Of a stretch of 64,000 bases of DNA, positions 7,082-16,275 are shown piece by piece. The stretch lies in contig CP064963.1 in the NCBI GenBank assembly GCA_016699165.1, positions 372,001 to 436,000 of the forward strand, in the 5' to 3' direction. The notes beneath the pieces were generated by a model. It was given only the letters and a program-made list of their open reading frames with translations. It was not told the origin of the DNA and did not search any database. Within the stretch, counting starts at the first letter, position 1, and each line of letters opens with the position of its first letter. Origin of the DNA: Candidatus Melainabacteria bacterium. GTDB lineage: Bacteria; Cyanobacteriota; Vampirovibrionia; Obscuribacterales; Obscuribacteraceae. Both the position numbers and the translations under genes were made by a program.

Positions 7082-7982
7082 CTCACCATATGCAAAACAA
7101 GTTGCCTTGTTGATGCGCGTCTTGCCAATAGCCGCATTAGAGAAATGCTTTGCGTTGAAAGGTGGTACAGCCATAAATCTTTTTGTTCGTGACATGCCGC
7201 GATTGTCGGTCGATATCGATTTGGCTTATCTACCTGTTCTTGAACGTGAAGAGTCATTGAGCGAGATAAGTGCATCTCTTGGCGAAATTAGAAAAAAGAT
7301 ACTCGAGTTGATTCCTGGCAGCAAAGTCAATTCATTGGTTTTACGTGGCGCCGATAAAATCGTGAAGCTTGTAATCCGTACATCTGATGCTCAGGTAAAA
7401 ATAGAAGTTACGCCTGTATTGCGCGGAACAGTATTTCCTAGTCAAACTCGTGTAGTATCGAAGATAGTCCAGGAAAAATTTGGCTTTGCGGAAACAACCG
7501 TAGTTTCTTTTGCTGATTTATATGGTGGCAAAATAGTTGCGGCTTTAGATCGTCAACATCCTCGCGATCTGTATGATGTCAGGCTGCTTTTGGCTAATGA
7601 AGGCATTGATCGCGATTTGTTTCAAGCCTTTCTTGTCTATCTAATTAGTCACGATCGTCCAATGTCGGAAATAATATCTCCAAAGTTTAAAGACATACGT
7701 CAGGAGTTTGAACAAGGCTTTTCTGGCATGGCATTTGAACTTGTTAGTCGAGAAGATTTGGAGCAGACGCGAGAGGAGCTTGTCGAAAAAATAAAAAACA
7801 GTTTTACTGAGAATGATAAGAGACTTCTTCTATCAATTAAGCGTGGAGAGCCGCAGTGGGATTTGCTTGACTTGAAAGATGTCGACAAGCTGCCTGCTGT
7901 TCGCTGGAAGCTTCAAAATCTGGAAAATCTAAAGCCCGAAAAACGCGCTGAGCTTTTAGAGAGATTAACTAATTGCTTTTGA
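7071..7982 (+). CDS. abiEii: AbiEii-type nucleotidyltransferase toxin
   Basis: 303 residues from the ATG at 7071, overlapping the antitoxin stop. It shows the family's nucleotidyltransferase signature: LKGGTAINLF at about 29-38 and RLSVDIDLAY with the two metal-binding Asp residues at 48-50. The downstream conserved block KIEVTPVLRG and the ADLYGGKIVAALDRQHPRDLYD motif are also intact. Known relatives modify the acceptor end of tRNA and block translation. Length and order match known AbiE pairs. Nothing appears broken, so this is probably a functional toxin. Confidence 0.87.
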   Translation: MDSNSPYAKQVALLMRVLPIAALEKCFALKGGTAINLFVRDMPRLSVDIDLAYLPVLEREESLSEISASLGEIRKKILELIPGSKVNSLVLRGADKIVKLVIRTSDAQVKIEVTPVLRGTVFPSQTRVVSKIVQEKFGFAETTVVSFADLYGGKIVAALDRQHPRDLYDVRLLLANEGIDRDLFQAFLVYLISHDRPMSEIISPKFKDIRQEFEQGFSGMAFELVSREDLEQTREELVEKIKNSFTENDKRLLLSIKRGEPQWDLLDLKDVDKLPAVRWKLQNLENLKPEKRAELLERLTNCF

Positions 7983-8011
7983 ATTATTAAGGCGGGCTAG
8001 TAAGGAGCAGA

Positions 8012-8620
8012 ATGTCTTATTTGGAACCATCAGATTTTGTTTACTGGAAACAGTACTTCATCGATCGGGTTGATGAACTCAGGGCCATAGCCGGAACGCC
8101 TTTTGGTTTTGCGGGAGCTTGCGTTCTCATCGAAGTGCTTTCGAGACTCACAAGAGGCACAGGCAAAGGCAAATCTGGCAGAATAGACTATGAACAATTT
8201 GTCTCTGATTGGTTGCCGAAGAAATATTCGGATTTTAAGTATGCCAAGCGTGTGATACCACCTGGCAAAGAAGAACAAGACAAATATTTGCCCACTCAAA
8301 TGTATTGTATTTTGAGATGTGGACTCGTCCATAATCTTTCTTTTGTCGCAGGGCATTCTGAGATTGCTAATGGTGCCACTGACCGTTCCATTTGGATGTT
8401 GACCCGCGAAGAAGCGCATAGATTGGGGCTGAATCATTTAGACCCCTATGAACAAAAAGGTCCACCGATTGTCGATGATGCTGCACTCTTTGTCGCTGAA
8501 GATTTTTTAGATGACATAGAAGTGACTGTGCAAGACATTTTTGATAAGGCAGAACACGACGAAGTGTTGAAAGGCAATATCATGAAACACCTAAGCGACA
8601 GATGTCCGATTTGGGCTTAG
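8012..8620 (+). CDS. HEPN-like protein, function unknown
   Basis: 202 residues, no signal or membrane segment, acidic helical C-terminus. It carries LRCGLVHN at residues 101-108, an R-x4-H arrangement seen in HEPN ribonuclease domains, within a mostly helical protein (helix near FGFAGACVLIEVLSRL). A strong AAGGAG site at 8001 precedes the ATG, and the gene starts 29 bases after abiEii on the same strand, so it may belong to the operon. The HEPN reading rests on this motif and secondary-structure impression only. A partial degenerate copy lies at 16516-16660. Confidence 0.55.
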   Translation: MSYLEPSDFVYWKQYFIDRVDELRAIAGTPFGFAGACVLIEVLSRLTRGTGKGKSGRIDYEQFVSDWLPKKYSDFKYAKRVIPPGKEEQDKYLPTQMYCILRCGLVHNLSFVAGHSEIANGATDRSIWMLTREEAHRLGLNHLDPYEQKGPPIVDDAALFVAEDFLDDIEVTVQDIFDKAEHDEVLKGNIMKHLSDRCPIWA

Positions 8621-8733
8621 AGTGTTGGGATGAGTGAGAGCCCGCATGTTTGTAATCAATGGTGAGTAGTGGTAAAATTAACTTTGGTGGCACGCAACGG
8701 CTTCACCAAAGTGTCGACTCAAGGTAACTTCAT

Positions 8734-9102
8734 TTGATCACAAAAGTTGCAGTATTCATATCCCTCGCCGCCGTTTTCAGTGGTTCGTTCGCCCTGAGCA
8801 CGCAGTCTGCTTGCGCGAAAACTTCGCGAAATAATTCTCACAAAACAAGAAATTACTTTGTCCCTCCGCCTCCGCCTTACGCACCTTCTATACTACCTTT
8901 GGAGCTAAATATGACAAACGCTCAAAAGGTAAAAGCGCATGCAGCCGGCGCTCTTATGCCAGTCATGGTGAAAGTGGTCCAACCTAATTCGAACGTTAGC
9001 TACGACCCTGTCGTTGAGTCGAAAGTTTTAAAACGCATCGATTACTTTGATTCTCAGATTTCGAACCAAGAGAAAGAAATCAGCAAATTGCTGAATCTTT
9101 GA
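8734..9102 (+). CDS. Small exported protein
   Basis: 122 residues starting at TTG 8734, with AAGG about nine bases upstream. A Sec signal peptide is clear (FISLAAVFSGSFALSTQSACA, cleavage probably before KTS), followed by a Pro-rich stretch VPPPPPYAPS and a helical C-terminus with a Lys/Glu-rich end. Probably periplasmic or surface associated. No family recognised. It converges on the efflux operon, whose last gene ends six bases away. Confidence 0.6.
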   Translation: MITKVAVFISLAAVFSGSFALSTQSACAKTSRNNSHKTRNYFVPPPPPYAPSILPLELNMTNAQKVKAHAAGALMPVMVKVVQPNSNVSYDPVVESKVLKRIDYFDSQISNQEKEISKLLNL

Positions 9103-9107
9103 TTTTT

Positions 9108-10589
9108 TTATTGCCAGCCGCCCCCTAGTGCTCGATAGAGACTAATTCTGGATCCGACCAGATTCATTTTCACTTCAACCAGTTCTTTTTCGGCATTCAG
9201 TTTTTCTTCCTGAGTGAGCAGCACTTCGACATAAGTTGCTCGTGCATACTTAAACAGACTATTTGCATAACCAATAGCCTCCTCAAGCAATACCACTTCT
9301 CGTTTTTTGGTATCAAAAGCCTGCTGCATTTTTTTTATGTTTGAATATTGATTGAGCACGTCAGTGTATGCATTGAGTAAAGTCTGCTCATAAGTCAAAA
9401 CCGTTTGGGTTTGGTAAGCATCCGCCATCTGGATGCGTGCAATGATTGCTCTTCGGTTAATCAGTGGCATTTTTATGTCACCGATTGCATTGTAGAACAA
9501 CGAATTTGGTTGAAACAAAAGTGCAGGGCTGAACCCCGAATAGCCAGTACCTGCCTGAATCGTCACGTTTGGGTAGAGCTGAGCCTTGACACTTTTTAAA
9601 TCTAGCTTTGCCGCTTTAATGGCCGCTTCAGCCTGACGAATATCGGCTCTGTTTGCCAAAAGCTGAGCAGGCACTCCCGTCTGTAATTCATTGATTGGCG
9701 TCGCCATAAATTGCTCAGAGTGTCTGAGAATTGGCGCACCATCATAGATGCCGGTGAGATATCTCAGACGATTTTCTTTTTCAACGATGCTTTGTTTGGT
9801 TTCAAATCTTTGACTTCTAGTTTTGTTTAACTGGGCTTCAAACCGATTTACCGCTAGTTGATTCGTTTTTGCATAAGCCTTCAAGGCCTGCATTTTAAGG
9901 AAAGCCGCTTCCTGAATTCCTATGTTTGCATCGAGTATCTTCAAAGAAGTATCCAGAGCCATTAATTCATAATAGTTGCGGGCTATTTCAGTAACGAGCC
10001 TGGAAATAAGAAAATTTCGTACCTCGTATTGTGCAACCATACGCAGTCTGGCTGCGTCTTTGGCATTTCTCAATCTTTTCCAGATATCCACTTCCCAACT
10101 CAGGGAAGGACCTAGATTCAAATTGAGATCTGGGTTTCTATTAAAATCTCTGTGAATAATTTCGTCCAACACACCTTCCTGGGTGTTGACCGATGGCTTG
10201 ATGTAACTGCCGCCAATTCCCAAGCCAACTTTAGGCAAATACTCAGATTGTTTTTCTCTTACTTCATTGGCCGCAATTTCAATATCCTGCATAACGATAT
10301 TGAATTCCTGGTTATTCGCCAGGGCTTTTTCAATCAAGGAGATAAGCCAGGGATCAGCAAAAAAATTCCGCCAGCTAATGGAAGCCGCACTATCACTAGC
10401 GTTTAAGCTTGTACTGTCCAGATGCTGCGAGGTGTCATACCTGGGAGGTATATTGGATACCGGCTTTTTTTCCAACAGTTCAACTGGATGAAACCACGTC
10501 TTTTTTGCAAAAACAGGCGCTTGAGAAACTCCCACAAAAGCTATGAGTGTCAAAAGACTAACAATTTTTTTGCTATACATTCCGGTCAT
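9108..10589 (-). CDS. Outer-membrane efflux channel (TolC/OprM/NodT family)
   Basis: 493 residues with a Sec signal peptide (LLTLIAFVGVSQAPVFA) and no lipobox. Typical features are the early SWRNFFADPWLISLIEKALANN segment, two repeated helical-barrel halves (QKIRE-like coiled regions, RLVTEIARNYYELMALD and the second-half NAYTDVLNQY), and GVPAQLLANRADIRQAEAAIK, a hallmark of the family. It forms the exit duct of the tripartite pump encoded with it. It overlaps the pump gene by 17 bases. The start could alternatively be three codons later (ATG at 10580). Confidence 0.9.
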   Translation of the reverse strand: MTGMYSKKIVSLLTLIAFVGVSQAPVFAKKTWFHPVELLEKKPVSNIPPRYDTSQHLDSTSLNASDSAASISWRNFFADPWLISLIEKALANNQEFNIVMQDIEIAANEVREKQSEYLPKVGLGIGGSYIKPSVNTQEGVLDEIIHRDFNRNPDLNLNLGPSLSWEVDIWKRLRNAKDAARLRMVAQYEVRNFLISRLVTEIARNYYELMALDTSLKILDANIGIQEAAFLKMQALKAYAKTNQLAVNRFEAQLNKTRSQRFETKQSIVEKENRLRYLTGIYDGAPILRHSEQFMATPINELQTGVPAQLLANRADIRQAEAAIKAAKLDLKSVKAQLYPNVTIQAGTGYSGFSPALLFQPNSLFYNAIGDIKMPLINRRAIIARIQMADAYQTQTVLTYEQTLLNAYTDVLNQYSNIKKMQQAFDTKKREVVLLEEAIGYANSLFKYARATYVEVLLTQEEKLNAEKELVEVKMNLVGSRISLYRALGGGWQ

Positions 10590-13500
10590 TGTTGACTGAC
10601 TCTGGCTCTGACTCTGGCTCTGGCTCTGGCTCTGGCTCTGGCTTATCCTTAGGCTTGAATTTTTTCATCAGTAATTTAAATCTTCCTTTTAGCGTTCTGT
10701 ATTTTTTGCGACGATTCTCCTTAAGATGCAAAATTGAGTCGGTGATACTGGTATGGACTTCATCTTTCAGCAGATTTTTGCCATCAACCATGGTGGCGAA
10801 AACAAAGTAAAGTCCCGGAATAATCAATACGCCAATGATCGTGCCCGTGATCATCCCGCCCATGGCAGATGATCCAAGTGTTCTATTTCCTACTGCTCCT
10901 GCACCTTCCGACATCACAAGAGGAATAAGCCCTGCCACAAAGGCAAAGGACGTCATAAGAATAGGTCGAAACCGCATCCTGGCTCCTTCCAGGGCAGCGT
11001 CTTGCAACGATAAGCCTTCATTGCGTTTTTGAACTGCAAACTCGACGATTAACACAGCATTTTTGCCCAACAGTCCAAGCAGGGTAATAACAGCAATTTG
11101 TGCATAAACATCATTTGCAAGTCCCATCACTTTGAGCATTGCAAAAGATCCAAAAATACCAACGGGCAAAGAAAAGAGCACGGCTAAAGGCAGTGCAAAG
11201 TTTTCGTACTGGGCCGCCAGCACTAAATAAACAAAAAGCACAACAATCAAAGAAATAACAACGAATTCATTGCCTCGTTTCGCTTCGTCAAAAGACAGGT
11301 CTTCCCAGGCAATGTCGTACTCGCGGGACAAAGTTTCTTTAGCCACTTCGCGGATAGCATTAATGGCGTCGCCAGAGGTATACCCTTTTGCTGGGAATCC
11401 GCGAATGGCGGCAGAGTTGTACATGTTGTAGCGCGTAATTTCATTGGCCCCTTTTGTTTTTTTTAGTGTCATAAAAGATGTGTAAGGCACCATTTCCCCT
11501 TTCTCATTTTTGACAAACATGGTTTTTAAATCATCCAGATTTCTTCGATACTCAGGCGCTGCCTGGGTAAAGACTTTGAAAAACCGGCCAAATTTTATAA
11601 AGCCTTGCTCATAAGAGCCGCTGTTTAGAACATCAAGATTTTCCATAGCCGTATTTATGGAGACCCCTTTCTGCATGGCCAGCTGGTTATCAATCTTGAT
11701 TTCGTATTGCGGGTAGGACGCATTGTAGAAAGTAAACAGCCCTGAAATCTCTTTGCGTTTTCTCAATTTTTGCATAAAGTCCTGAGTGGCTTTTTGTAGC
11801 TCCTGATAGCGGAGGTCGCCTGTTTTATCCAGTAATCTCAACGAGAATCCACCAGAAGAGCCAAAGCCAGGAATGGCTGGCGGCTCAAAAAATTCAACTG
11901 TGCCTCCCAGCCCGGCAGTGTTGTGCTCTAATTCCTCAATAATTTCATGGACGTTTTGTTTGCGATCATGCCAGTTTTTGAGGTTGATTAGACAGGTCCC
12001 CGCATTGGAACCTCTGCCTTCTGTCATGATTTCGTAGCCCGCCATCGAAGCCACAGAGCTGACCCCGTCAACCTCTTTGGTCATTTTTTGCAACTGGCCC
12101 ATCACTTGGTTTGTGTACTCAAGCGAAGATCCCGGTGGTGTTTGAACGATAGCGTATATGGTGCCCTGATCTTCATTAGGGACAAAGCCGGAAGGAACCT
12201 GTTGGCTCATATAAACAATTCCGCAAACAAATATCAGGATAATCCCCAGGTTCAATAATTTATTTTTGACGAAACGATTTAAGAGCCACATGTAGCCACT
12301 GGTGAGTTTTTCGAAAATGGAATTGAATTGACCAATAAACCGTTGAAATAGGTTTTGAGGCGGCTTGTCATTGTGACCAGCATGGTTTTTAAGAAACATG
12401 GCGCACAAGACAGGCGTTAGAGTTAATGCCACCAATGCCGATATCATAATGGCGCTCGACATCGTGATAGAAAACTGACGGTAAAATACACCTACCGGGC
12501 CGTTGATGAAGGCTATTGGCACAAACACCGAAATCATCACCATCGTGATGGCCAGAATAGCGCTTCCCAGTTCGCTCATAGCTTTTTGCGTCGCCGCATA
12601 AGGCGTAAGCGACGGGTCTTTCTCCATATTGCTGTGGACAGCTTCAATCACCACAATGGCATCATCAACCACAATGCCGACGGCCAGCACTAAAGCAAAT
12701 AAAGTAATCAGGTTAATAGACATACCAAACATCGCGAGCACGATAAAGGCTCCAACTAGTGAAATAGGTACGGCAATAACAGGAATGACTGTAGAACGCC
12801 AGTCCCCAAGAAATACAAAGACGACAAGGGTGACCAGAATAAACGCATCTCTAAGGGTATCGATCACCTGCTCAATCGAGGCGTCTAAAAACTTGGAGAC
12901 ATCGTAACTGTACTCAACGTGTATACCGTCTGGAAACGACTTGGAAAGTTCGCTGATTTTTTCCTTCACTTTTTTGATCACTTCTCTGCCATTGCTATTG
13001 GGGGTTTGTTTTAAAACGATAGATGCAGAGGGCTTTCCATCCAGATTCGTGTAGATATCATAAAACTCACTGCCCAGCGCCACGTTGGCAATGTCTTTAA
13101 GCTTGACCATTTCACCAAACTCAGAGCTTTTGATAATAATATTTTCGTATTGTTCTGGTTCTGTAAATCGGCCGACATAAGTAAGCACATATTCAGTAGC
13201 CTGAGCTTTTTTCCCCGAGCTGATACCGAGCCGGCCAGGGCGCGCAATAAGACTCTGGTTTTTAACGGCTTCTACCACTTCTTGAGAAGAAATATTATAG
13301 GCTCGCATGCGATCAGGTTTGAGCCACAGCCTCATGGCATAAGTTCTACTACCCAATAAGGTCGCGTTTGCTACCCCTGTTATGCGTTGAATTTCTGGTA
13401 TCAGTTTTGTATAGGCGTAATTGAATAGATACTTCTGGTCAAAAGAGTCGGAATCGGAATACAGATTCACGTACATCAACATAGATGGCTGTAGAGGCAA

Positions 13501-13887
13501 AATGATCACCCCCTCGCGCTGAACGAGAGTAGGTAATGCGTTCATCATCTGATCCACCCTGGTTTTGACGCTAACTACCGCCAGGTTGGGATCGGTACCC
13601 GGTTCAAATACCACACGAATAGTGGCCTCACCAGCACTGGTGGCATCAGAGACCATGTAGCGCATGCCCTGCACTCCGTTAATTGCCGCTTCCAGTGGCA
13701 CCAACGTTGACTCGGTAAGCACATTGGCGCTGGCACCAGGATAGGCAATAAAGAGGTTGACGACGGTGGGCGCAATTTTTGGGAATTGTGAAATAGGAAG
13801 CTGCACAATGGCGAGGCAGCCGAGGAAAACGATTAAAACCGAGATGACAATCCCGAGTACCGGTCGTTTAAGAATATTACGAAACAT
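10573..13887 (-). CDS. RND multidrug efflux pump, HAE1 (AcrB-like) family
   Basis: 1,104 residues. TM1 at the N-terminus (GIVISVLIVFLGCLAIVQLP) is followed by the porter domain (FPKIAPT, YPGAS). The proton-relay residues are present: VVDDAIVVIE in TM4 and GLLGKNAVLIVEF in TM10. The inner-membrane trimer would pump hydrophobic compounds from the periplasm through the neighbouring adaptor and channel, driven by protons. The C-terminus is extended by a basic cytoplasmic tail ending in a (PE)n repeat encoded by a hexanucleotide tract. Starts 17 bases after the adaptor gene; the three genes form one operon transcribed leftwards. Confidence 0.93.
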   Translation of the reverse strand: MFRNILKRPVLGIVISVLIVFLGCLAIVQLPISQFPKIAPTVVNLFIAYPGASANVLTESTLVPLEAAINGVQGMRYMVSDATSAGEATIRVVFEPGTDPNLAVVSVKTRVDQMMNALPTLVQREGVIILPLQPSMLMYVNLYSDSDSFDQKYLFNYAYTKLIPEIQRITGVANATLLGSRTYAMRLWLKPDRMRAYNISSQEVVEAVKNQSLIARPGRLGISSGKKAQATEYVLTYVGRFTEPEQYENIIIKSSEFGEMVKLKDIANVALGSEFYDIYTNLDGKPSASIVLKQTPNSNGREVIKKVKEKISELSKSFPDGIHVEYSYDVSKFLDASIEQVIDTLRDAFILVTLVVFVFLGDWRSTVIPVIAVPISLVGAFIVLAMFGMSINLITLFALVLAVGIVVDDAIVVIEAVHSNMEKDPSLTPYAATQKAMSELGSAILAITMVMISVFVPIAFINGPVGVFYRQFSITMSSAIMISALVALTLTPVLCAMFLKNHAGHNDKPPQNLFQRFIGQFNSIFEKLTSGYMWLLNRFVKNKLLNLGIILIFVCGIVYMSQQVPSGFVPNEDQGTIYAIVQTPPGSSLEYTNQVMGQLQKMTKEVDGVSSVASMAGYEIMTEGRGSNAGTCLINLKNWHDRKQNVHEIIEELEHNTAGLGGTVEFFEPPAIPGFGSSGGFSLRLLDKTGDLRYQELQKATQDFMQKLRKRKEISGLFTFYNASYPQYEIKIDNQLAMQKGVSINTAMENLDVLNSGSYEQGFIKFGRFFKVFTQAAPEYRRNLDDLKTMFVKNEKGEMVPYTSFMTLKKTKGANEITRYNMYNSAAIRGFPAKGYTSGDAINAIREVAKETLSREYDIAWEDLSFDEAKRGNEFVVISLIVVLFVYLVLAAQYENFALPLAVLFSLPVGIFGSFAMLKVMGLANDVYAQIAVITLLGLLGKNAVLIVEFAVQKRNEGLSLQDAALEGARMRFRPILMTSFAFVAGLIPLVMSEGAGAVGNRTLGSSAMGGMITGTIIGVLIIPGLYFVFATMVDGKNLLKDEVHTSITDSILHLKENRRKKYRTLKGRFKLLMKKFKPKDKPEPEPEPEPESEPESVNNDRNV
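10600..10643 (-). repeat. Hexanucleotide tandem repeat encoding a Pro-Glu tail
   Basis: CTCTGG-type units repeat about seven times, one with a TCTGAC variant. On the coding strand they encode alternating Pro-Glu/Ser-Glu in the last 25 residues of the RND pump. Because the unit is six bases, copy-number changes keep frame. The tract lies just before the overlap with the channel gene. Confidence 0.8.
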
Positions 13888-13904
13888 AGATGGCCGAGCC
13901 TAAA

Positions 13905-15008
13905 CTACTCTGCATATAAATTCAAATTCTCCATAGCAAGTTTGGGATTAATCACCTTGTAACTGATTTTGTCTCCTTTGTTTATTTTGTTCTGCCGCTC
14001 TAAAAGGTACATCTCATCAGGAGTTATGCCAGAGGCGACAACATAAACGTTGGGTAACTCACGAGCCACTTTAATTTCACGTTCGTGAACCAAACCGGAT
14101 TTGTCGACAACGAAAATAAAGCGTTTATCTAAAATTTCATACGTGGATTTTTGGGCCACAATGACTGCGTTATTGATCTTTTGGGGCCATAGTATTTTTC
14201 CTGTTTGCCCATAACGAAGTAGTGCTTTAGGATTACTAAAGACAGCTCGAAAAGCCACATTGCCTGATGTACTACTAAAGTCTGATTGAATTGTTTCTAT
14301 CATTCCTGTTTCAGGATAAATTTCTTTGTTGGCGAGTTCCATTTGCACTTTCTGAGAAGCACCCTTTTTTCTGTTCTTCATGTATTCCAGATACACAGAT
14401 TCGGGCACATTGAAATACACCCACAGTCGATGTGTATCGCTTAAGGTCGTAAGCAACTGGTTTTCTTCAAGCAAGCTACCAAGCCTGATATCACCAAAGC
14501 GGCCTATCAGCCCGTCAAACGGGGCTCGAATTTCAGTAAATCCTAAATGCGTTTTAGCTAGCTCTAGTTCCGCTTGGACTTTAGCTAACTTAGCGGCAGA
14601 CATAGCGGCTTCAGTGGGCGAAATAATGTCTTTTTCAACAAGTGCCTGGTTGTTCTGCAGCTCAATTTTGGAAAGCTCAACTTCTGCTTCTATTTTTTGA
14701 ACATCAGCTTCGTAGATTTTGGGCTTTATTTGAAAAAGCAATTGACCCTGATGAACAGTGTCTCCTTCGTCTACAAGAACATTTTGCAAATATCCCTTCT
14801 CTAACGAACGAACTTCAATATGTTGTATGGCTCTAATCTGGCAGACATACTCATCATTCAACGTTAGGTCTTTGACAAGGGGTTTACTGACCTGATAAGT
14901 CGTATGCGATTCTTCTTTGCTCTCAGGTGGTGCCTGACAGCCCGATAAAGACAGCACGAGTAGTGAGGCGCTGCAACACAGTGCCACCGTTTTAATTAGT
15001 TTCATCAT
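13905..15008 (-). CDS. RND efflux periplasmic adaptor lipoprotein (AcrA/MexA family)
   Basis: 367 residues. The N-terminus is a lipoprotein signal (VALCCSASLLVLSLSGC, lipobox LSGC). Then come the first half of the lipoyl domain (VRSLEKGYLQNVLVDEGDTV), a helical hairpin (about residues 100-150) and the second lipoyl half (TEIRAPFDGLIG), followed by beta-barrel and membrane-proximal domains (LRYGQTGKILWP). It bridges the inner-membrane pump and the outer-membrane channel. First gene of the three-gene efflux operon. No regulator gene lies beside it. Confidence 0.92.
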   Translation of the reverse strand: MMKLIKTVALCCSASLLVLSLSGCQAPPESKEESHTTYQVSKPLVKDLTLNDEYVCQIRAIQHIEVRSLEKGYLQNVLVDEGDTVHQGQLLFQIKPKIYEADVQKIEAEVELSKIELQNNQALVEKDIISPTEAAMSAAKLAKVQAELELAKTHLGFTEIRAPFDGLIGRFGDIRLGSLLEENQLLTTLSDTHRLWVYFNVPESVYLEYMKNRKKGASQKVQMELANKEIYPETGMIETIQSDFSSTSGNVAFRAVFSNPKALLRYGQTGKILWPQKINNAVIVAQKSTYEILDKRFIFVVDKSGLVHEREIKVARELPNVYVVASGITPDEMYLLERQNKINKGDKISYKVINPKLAMENLNLYAE

Positions 15009-15048
15009 CCATTGCTTGTTACTTTGACATACGATCAGGTTATCGCAA

Positions 15049-15068
15049 GAATGTGACGGTTAAGTGTT
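15049..15068 (+). repeat. 20-bp direct repeat, copy 1
   Basis: GAATGTGACGGTTAAGTGTT is identical to 16401-16420 and is followed in both by a G-TCCG-like stretch. Both lie upstream of leftward genes (efflux operon; exported TrbI-like protein). Confidence 0.6.
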
Positions 15069-15090
15069 GGTTCCGCATATGATGCGGATT

Positions 15091-16275
15091 TTATTTGAGA
15101 TGGTGCGCGTGAGTAGATAAGAGCTGACCCTTGAGGCTTTTTTTGACGCTTGATTTGGCGCTTGCCAGCATGGTTTCGGTCAGAGCAAATTTTGCAAGCG
15201 CATCGCGAGAGTACGGTTTGAAAAACACCAGCTTGTGCTCGATTTTTGCGTTGTCTACACTAAAAGTAATATTGCTATTGAAGTGACTGTTTGGTTCGAT
15301 TTTGCTGATCCATTTGCCCGTATCGCCAATGGGAGAGCGGAAGAATACGTTGCCCAGCTCGTCTTCAAGACCAATATCAAATGTGGAGAAAGTGTTTTCG
15401 GTTTGATTTAAAATGTCCAGCGTTAGTGTAATTTCATGGTGGTTAATGTGCATGCCCATTATTTTTACCTCAAGACCCGGGAAACTGTAATCATCCGCCG
15501 TCTCATCGGGCATTATGATAGTTGGGAGTTTCAGTGGCTCGCTTAGTATGACTTTCATTTCAGTGCCGGGCTCTAACATGACGCTTTTACCTTTGGTCAG
15601 CATGGCGATTGTCAGACCTGCACCTCCTCCAATAGCAGCTCCACCAGCCAGGGCAGTCCCGTGACTCGCCGCTACCGCCGCCAAGCCGCCATATTTCAGG
15701 ACTAACAGTGTGCCCGCCAAGCCACCAATGGCGGTGAAGCCCGCCGCGCGCCCGACGACTTTGGCTGTTGCTAGACTTTTAGAATTGCGCGTGGTGCTGT
15801 TGCCTTCAATTGGAACTTCACGTCCATCAGGCGTAATTAAATAATCGAAGTGAGTGTTGATGTAACCGTTGCGGCCAGCGCGTTTCGGCTCTTCTATGGA
15901 GCTTAGCGCTCCATGCAAAAGCGTGCCTTTTGGTATCACTACTTGTCCATCTACCAAAACGTCTTTGTTGACTTTGCCGAAGAACTCATCGCCTTCCGCG
16001 GTTTCGCCTGCGGCGATTTCTTTTAAAAGAACTAGTTCTAATGTTGTGTCGGCTGCCACCACACGCACATCGCCCATGTTGACGGTCGGGCTATGGGGAA
16101 GATTGTGCTCGCTCTGGATATCGGTCTGGACAATCGTGCTGCGCAACACCGGGGTTTCGTTGCCTTCGGTCGGGGTTTCGTCTGCCAGAACGGCAAGCGG
16201 GGCGCCGGCGTTTAGACTTAATAACAGAATAGATGCGCACAGAGTACGGGTAAGGATCGCAGAGTAAGTTTTCAT
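15091..16275 (-). CDS. Exported protein with TrbI/VirB10-like beta domain
   Basis: 394 residues with a Sec signal peptide (LCASILLLSLNAGAPLAVLA). Residues about 75-170 resemble the TrbI/VirB10 C-terminal beta fold: GETAEGDEFFGKV, VLVDGQVVIPKGTLLHGAL and the VPIEGNSTTR step. A Gly/Ala-rich hydrophobic stretch (AAGFTAIGGLAGTLLVL, then GGAAIGGGAGLTIAML) follows, then MLEPGTEMKVIL, and an Ig-like C-terminal domain. Such orphan proteins are periplasmic or envelope associated; no conjugation genes are nearby, so a conjugation role is unlikely. Single gene, 82 bases upstream of the efflux operon's start. Confidence 0.6.
   Translation of the reverse strand: MKTYSAILTRTLCASILLLSLNAGAPLAVLADETPTEGNETPVLRSTIVQTDIQSEHNLPHSPTVNMGDVRVVAADTTLELVLLKEIAAGETAEGDEFFGKVNKDVLVDGQVVIPKGTLLHGALSSIEEPKRAGRNGYINTHFDYLITPDGREVPIEGNSTTRNSKSLATAKVVGRAAGFTAIGGLAGTLLVLKYGGLAAVAASHGTALAGGAAIGGGAGLTIAMLTKGKSVMLEPGTEMKVILSEPLKLPTIIMPDETADDYSFPGLEVKIMGMHINHHEITLTLDILNQTENTFSTFDIGLEDELGNVFFRSPIGDTGKWISKIEPNSHFNSNITFSVDNAKIEHKLVFFKPYSRDALAKFALTETMLASAKSSVKKSLKGQLLSTHAHHLK

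Noticed and set aside
10589..10810. Plus-strand frame with Gly/Ser repeats (GSGSGSG)
   Set aside because: It is the mirror of the hexanucleotide repeat in the pump gene, which is the true coding strand.
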